NCBI RefSeq assembly: GCF_004664715.2
Contig: NC_051066.1
Location: 84,097,735 to 84,161,734 of the forward strand
DNA from: Peromyscus leucopus
Lineage: Eukaryota > Chordata > Mammalia > Rodentia > Cricetidae
Length of the DNA stretch: 64,000 nucleotides
Direction of reading: 5' to 3'
Below the pieces are notes generated by a model that was not told where the DNA came from, did not search any database, and saw nothing but the letters and a program-made list of their open reading frames with translations. The position numbers were made by a program, and so were the translations under genes. Every line of letters starts with the position of its first letter. Within the stretch, counting starts at the first letter, position 1. Of this stretch, positions 60,740 to 64,000 are shown in pieces.

Positions 60740-61803
60740 TTAACTCTGCATTAAAATTCCTGTAGGAGAATGCCTAGAGGGTAAAATTACCAAAATGTAA
60801 TCAAGTTTTGCATCCACACGATCCACATGTCCTTCCTGTACTTTCTTTTCCACCAAGGCCAATTCTCTCTCAACTTCAGGTGATAATTCTCTTGGACTAT
60901 TTAAGCACTTGTCACCTTCTAAGGTTTTGAACAAATTACTCAGTTCATCATTTTTTACCCCAACAACAGTTTATAGATGGGAAATGTCTCTGAATAATCT
61001 TTGAAAGTCATTAAGAGTCCACAATTGATTTCCTAATTTGTACCTTTTGGGGGTCTAATTTTCTATAGACCTAAATAATTTTATTATATCCTAAATAATT
61101 AGTAGAATCTCCTCTTTGTATTTTTTCAGGAGCAATTTGTAATCCCTAACAAGGCAAAATTTTCTTTACTTCTTCAAACATTCTTGCTAAAATATTTGCA
61201 TTTGAGTCAGCTAGTAAAATATCCATATAATGATAAATTTTGGATTTATAAATTTTTTTACATATCAATTCCAATGGCTATTGTACAAAATATTGGCACA
61301 GGGATGGGCTATTCAACATTCCTTGTGGGAGGACTCTCCATTGATATCTCTTAACTGGTTCAGAATTATTATAAGTAGGCACTGTGAAGGCCAATCTTTC
61401 TCTGTCTTTTTCTTGTAAGGGTATTGAAAAGAGGCTATCCTTTAGGTAACAGTAGGCAAAGGAATTCCAGACTGTAGAGAGCCCATTGGCTGAATTGCTT
61501 TGTTAATTGCTCTAAGGTCTGTTATCATTCTCCATTTACCAGATTTCTTTTTAAAAACAAATACAGGAGAATTCCAAGGGCTGGTTGATTCTTCAATATG
61601 CTGAGCATTTAACTGCTCTTGTACCAGCTCTTCTAAAGCTTGGAGTTTCATTGTTGTTAAAGGCCATTGCTGAACCCATACAGGCTTATCTGTTAACCAT
61701 TTTAAAGGGGGAGCTGTTGGTGTCTTTGGAAGATCATCAGTTGTTGTGCCACATATGGCTTTAATTTTCCTCTCTGTCCTTCTGGTCCTATACATTCAAG
61801 CCA
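60740..61803 (-). pseudogene. ERV reverse transcriptase remnant
   Basis: The N-terminal fingers at 61442-61795 read [34 protein letters not shown] and DLRAINKA. The catalytic box near 61218-61235 reads YMDI rather than having two consecutive Asp residues. Stops lie between 60940 and 61440. The thumb/connection part is at 60740-60934. Confidence 0.85.
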
Positions 61804-61950
61804 TCTTTTTTGTTGTTGTTGTTGTTTTTCGAGACAGGGTTTCTCTGTGTAACTTTGTGCCTTTCCTGGAATTCACTTGGTAGCCCAGGCTGGCCTCAAA
61901 CTCATAGAGATCTGCCTGCCTCTGCCTCCCGAGTGCTGGGATTTAAGGCT
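61804..61950 (-). repeat. B1 SINE inserted in the ERV
   Basis: On the + strand GAGACAGGGTTTCTCTGTGT, CCCAGGCTGGCCTCAAACTC and CCGAGTGCTGGGATTTAAGG mark a reversed B1 with a (TTG)n-bearing T-rich tail. It sits between the RT and protease remnants, so it is younger than the ERV. Confidence 0.93.
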
Positions 61951-62240
61951 GTCTTGCACCCTGTTTCACTTGAGATAATGTTCCAATCCCTAACAGCTGG
62001 ACATTTACCTCCTGAAGAGGCCAGTTTGGATGCGAAAATTCTGGTGCATTATTGTAACATCCATATCTATGTCTACCAAACCTTCCAAGAGAACGTCATT
62101 TATTCATATTCTTAATTTTCATCTTTGTTCATTTATAGAAGTTTGCCAAAAATTTTGCTTTATGGTTTCTCCTAAATTTCCTGTTTTCTCTGCTACAGCT
62201 GTTCTATCACCCTGAGCAGCTTGGTTTATTCCAGTAGGCA
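61951..62240 (-). pseudogene. ERV protease remnant
   Basis: On the minus strand LEGLVDIDMDVTI is the retroviral aspartic protease core, with the Asp-Thr-Gly triad reading Asp-Ile-Asp. Stops and frame changes lie before and after. Part of the dUTPase-protease segment expected in this group is not recognisable. Confidence 0.65.
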
Positions 62241-62249
62241 TTTAGTTAT

Positions 62250-62600
62250 TTAATTGCTCTGAGAAGGGGTTTCTTCTATAATGGCAGGAAAGTTCTGAAT
62301 TGAATTTGCTATGGGGGCCTGCATGAGGCCCCTCTGGGAGTTTCCTGACTGCAGAGGTAAAGGATTACCTTGTCTGTCCCTTGTTGATCTACATTCATTG
62401 GTCCAATGTTTACTTTTACCATACCTTCTGCATAATCCAGAAGGGAGGAGCATTCTGTTGCTATTGTTCCTTCAATAAACATTCTTTCTAGGAACGCCCT
62501 GCTTATACTCCCTTTTCAAATGACCTTGTTTATTGCAACCAAAATGGCTGACGTTTTTCCTCAAAGCTTTTGTAATTACCTCTCCTATGCACATCTCATG
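62250..62600 (-). pseudogene. ERV nucleocapsid remnant, two degenerate zinc knuckles
   Basis: Two Cys-His boxes are visible on the minus strand. The first reads HFGCNKQGHLKREY, having lost its first and last Cys. The second reads CRRYGKSKHWTNEC, having lost its second Cys. The order and spacing fit a class II Gag nucleocapsid. Confidence 0.75.
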
Positions 62601-62633
62601 GTCACAAGACACAATATTAATTGTGTCCCTCAT

Positions 62634-63330
62634 CTAATCCTCCAAGGGTGCTGATCTTACTTTTAACGGCCTGAATATTCTTTTGCATGCTACATTCACA
62701 TTCTCAAAAGCCAAAGATTCAGCTATTATCTGTCTAGCTTCTGAATTTGGTATCATTCTATTTACTGCTGAAGACAGCCTTTTTAAGAAATCTCTGAAGG
62801 ATTCTTTCAGGCCTTGTATAACTTTCATAAATGATTCAATTTTCTTCCCTGCTTCCTCAATTCTGTCCCATGAATTCATGGCTGCATTGTTGCATAAAAT
62901 TAAGGCTTGGTTATCATATAAACATTGTCTTTGTATATCAGTGTAATCACCTTCTCCAAGAAGCTGATCCTGGGAAATTTCCACATCTCTAGTCCTACAT
63001 TGTTATTCTATCATTTTAGCCTCCTGTTTAAACCATGTTCTCCATTGTAATTGTGCCCTGGCCTTTAGGACAGCCGTAATTAATTCTTTCCAGTCCTGAG
63101 GGATAATTCTATTACAAGTTGACCACAAGTTTAACACTTACTTTTCAAATGGAGAATGCATACCATATGAGACCATAGCATCTTTAAATCTAGCATTTCC
63201 ACAAGAGTCCAATTAGCTTGTACATGCACTTGAGCAGGTAGTTTCTATAAGGTTACCAGATAGATGAAGTTTGGTTGTTTGAAAACAGGCTGTCTCTCTA
63301 TAACTGTATAATTCAATCCTGAAATAATTT
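62634..63330 (-). pseudogene. ERV capsid remnant
   Basis: The open frame 62634-62984 (116 residues) contains GLKESFRDFLKRL and EARQIIAESLAFENVN, the capsid C-terminal domain with its major-homology-like region. The rest of the capsid upstream, to about 63330, is interrupted. Confidence 0.8.
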
Positions 63331-63498
63331 CACCTTTAAATTCTCCTGTCTGGGTCTGAATTTCTCTATAATTCATTTTAAGAAGTTTTTCTAAAGTCAA
63401 TCCCAAGTTAGGTTCACCTTTAAATTCTCCTGTCTGGGTCTGAATTTATATATGATTCATTTTTAACAGGTTTTCTAAAGCTTTTATCTTGGCACTTA
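63331..63498 (-). repeat. 84-bp in-frame tandem duplication in ERV gag
   Basis: CACCTTTAAATTCTCCTGTC begins at 63331 and again at 63415 with period 84 (28 codons). On the minus strand both copies read a segment containing LLKMN and IQTQTGEFKGE. The copies differ by several changes, one of which makes a stop in the first copy in reading order. Confidence 0.9.
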
Positions 63499-63720
63499 AA
63501 TTGGCTAACCTTTTTAATGCTAAAATAAAAATGATTAAAAAAGAATATTCATAATTGATGTTACATACATCTCATCAACATTAATTATCCTCTCATTTAA
63601 TTTTTCTACTTCCAGGCAGCCTAATGTGTTATCAAACAGAGACCAAATTCCTTCCATAGTAAAAATGTTTCCCATTTTTTTTTTAATGTGGGGAAAAAAT
63701 TCTCTTTTAACTAATTTCAC
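63499..63720 (-). pseudogene. ERV gag N-terminal remnant
   Basis: A short frame with an internal MG (MGNIFTMEGIW) could be the myristoylated Gag start. The following KALENLLK stretch is coiled-coil-like and continues into the duplication in a second frame, so a frameshift lies near 63540. Confidence 0.5.
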
Positions 63721-63822
63721 TCTTTAAGATATCTTTATTGACTTACCAAATCTGTTGACTTCACAGAACAGTACAAGTCCCTGAGAGAATTTCAAAGTAT
63801 GGTGGCAGTCCAAGATGGGAAT

Positions 63823-63890
<68 letters not shown>

Positions 63891-64000
63891 CCAACCCTCA
63901 CCAGGAGAGAGAAAGCCAAAGAGATTCTGGCCATGTGCTCCTGCCTGAGCTGTGCAACCGGACCTGAGCCAGGGGCTCTGTAAGCTCACAAGCAACCCAG
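63721..64000 (-). mobile_element. Probable ERV leader with (GA)n tract
   Basis: Non-coding sequence between the presumed gag start and the window edge. A (GA)n run lies at 63827-63891. I could not find a primer-binding site or an LTR end, so the 5' LTR must lie beyond the window. Confidence 0.4.
63827..63891. repeat. (GA)n microsatellite
   Basis: About 32 GA units with one break (GAAGAG) near 63872. Confidence 0.98.

Larger units (their letters stand above)
57796..64000 (-). mobile_element. Class II endogenous retrovirus, env-less, degraded, minus strand
   Basis: Reading leftwards from the window end, it has a leader, gag (matrix-side, capsid, zinc knuckles), protease, reverse transcriptase, RNase H, integrase, a short 3' region and a truncated LTR. 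Only about 1.1 kb separates the integrase end from the LTR, too little for a full env. Multiple stops and frameshifts occur in every domain. The order and the RT, integrase and zinc-knuckle character place it among betaretrovirus-like ERVs (ERVK group, possibly MYSERV-like). The right LTR lies outside the window. Confidence 0.88.

Overview
The window is mammalian and rodent. It is AT-rich and repeat-dense, with B1, B2, B3, B4/ID and MIR SINEs, rodent L1 3' UTRs and ERV LTRs. The younger B1 copies carry a 3' half reading GACAGGCACCAAAACTACAC, a form I associate with cricetids (hamsters, voles, deer mice) rather than Mus. Species cannot be fixed from the sequence alone.

Only one functional gene is supported, the 3' end of Kif18a (kinesin-8 motor KIF18A) on the + strand. 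Positions 1-12393 are intron. Coding exons lie at 12394-12811, 13479-13586, 16534-16643 and 21902-21984, with the stop at 21982-21984. The 3' UTR ends near 22470 after an AATAAA at 22445. Together they encode about the last 239 residues of the tail (human residues 655-898 by recalled alignment). The motor domain and stalk lie upstream of the window. The last intron holds a large broken antisense L1 containing a MITE-like insert and two TG tracts.

From about 22.5 kb to the end there is no functional gene. Layout: a cyclophilin A (Ppia) processed pseudogene at 24.27-25.69 kb, split by an LTR and a B1; several L1 3' ends, one with a twin-priming inversion at 53.6-54.3 kb; solo LTRs with perfect 6-bp target duplications at 37.56 and 48.12 kb; ancient MIR and Tigger-type fragments; microsatellites and a 26-bp minisatellite; a 36-bp-arm inverted repeat at 46.76-46.99 kb; and from 57.8 kb to the window end a minus-strand class II ERV with recognisable gag, protease, RT, RNase H and integrase remnants. 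That ERV is broken by stops, lost catalytic residues, a B1 and an ID insertion. Its left LTR belongs to the same LTR family that occurs five more times in the window.

I found no evidence of a novel biological system. The best second-look items are the apparent loss of both proline-directed CDK1 sites in the KIF18A tail, the nested Ppia/LTR/B1 locus, the LTR family that seems to have absorbed SINE-like modules, and the inverted repeat near 46.8 kb.
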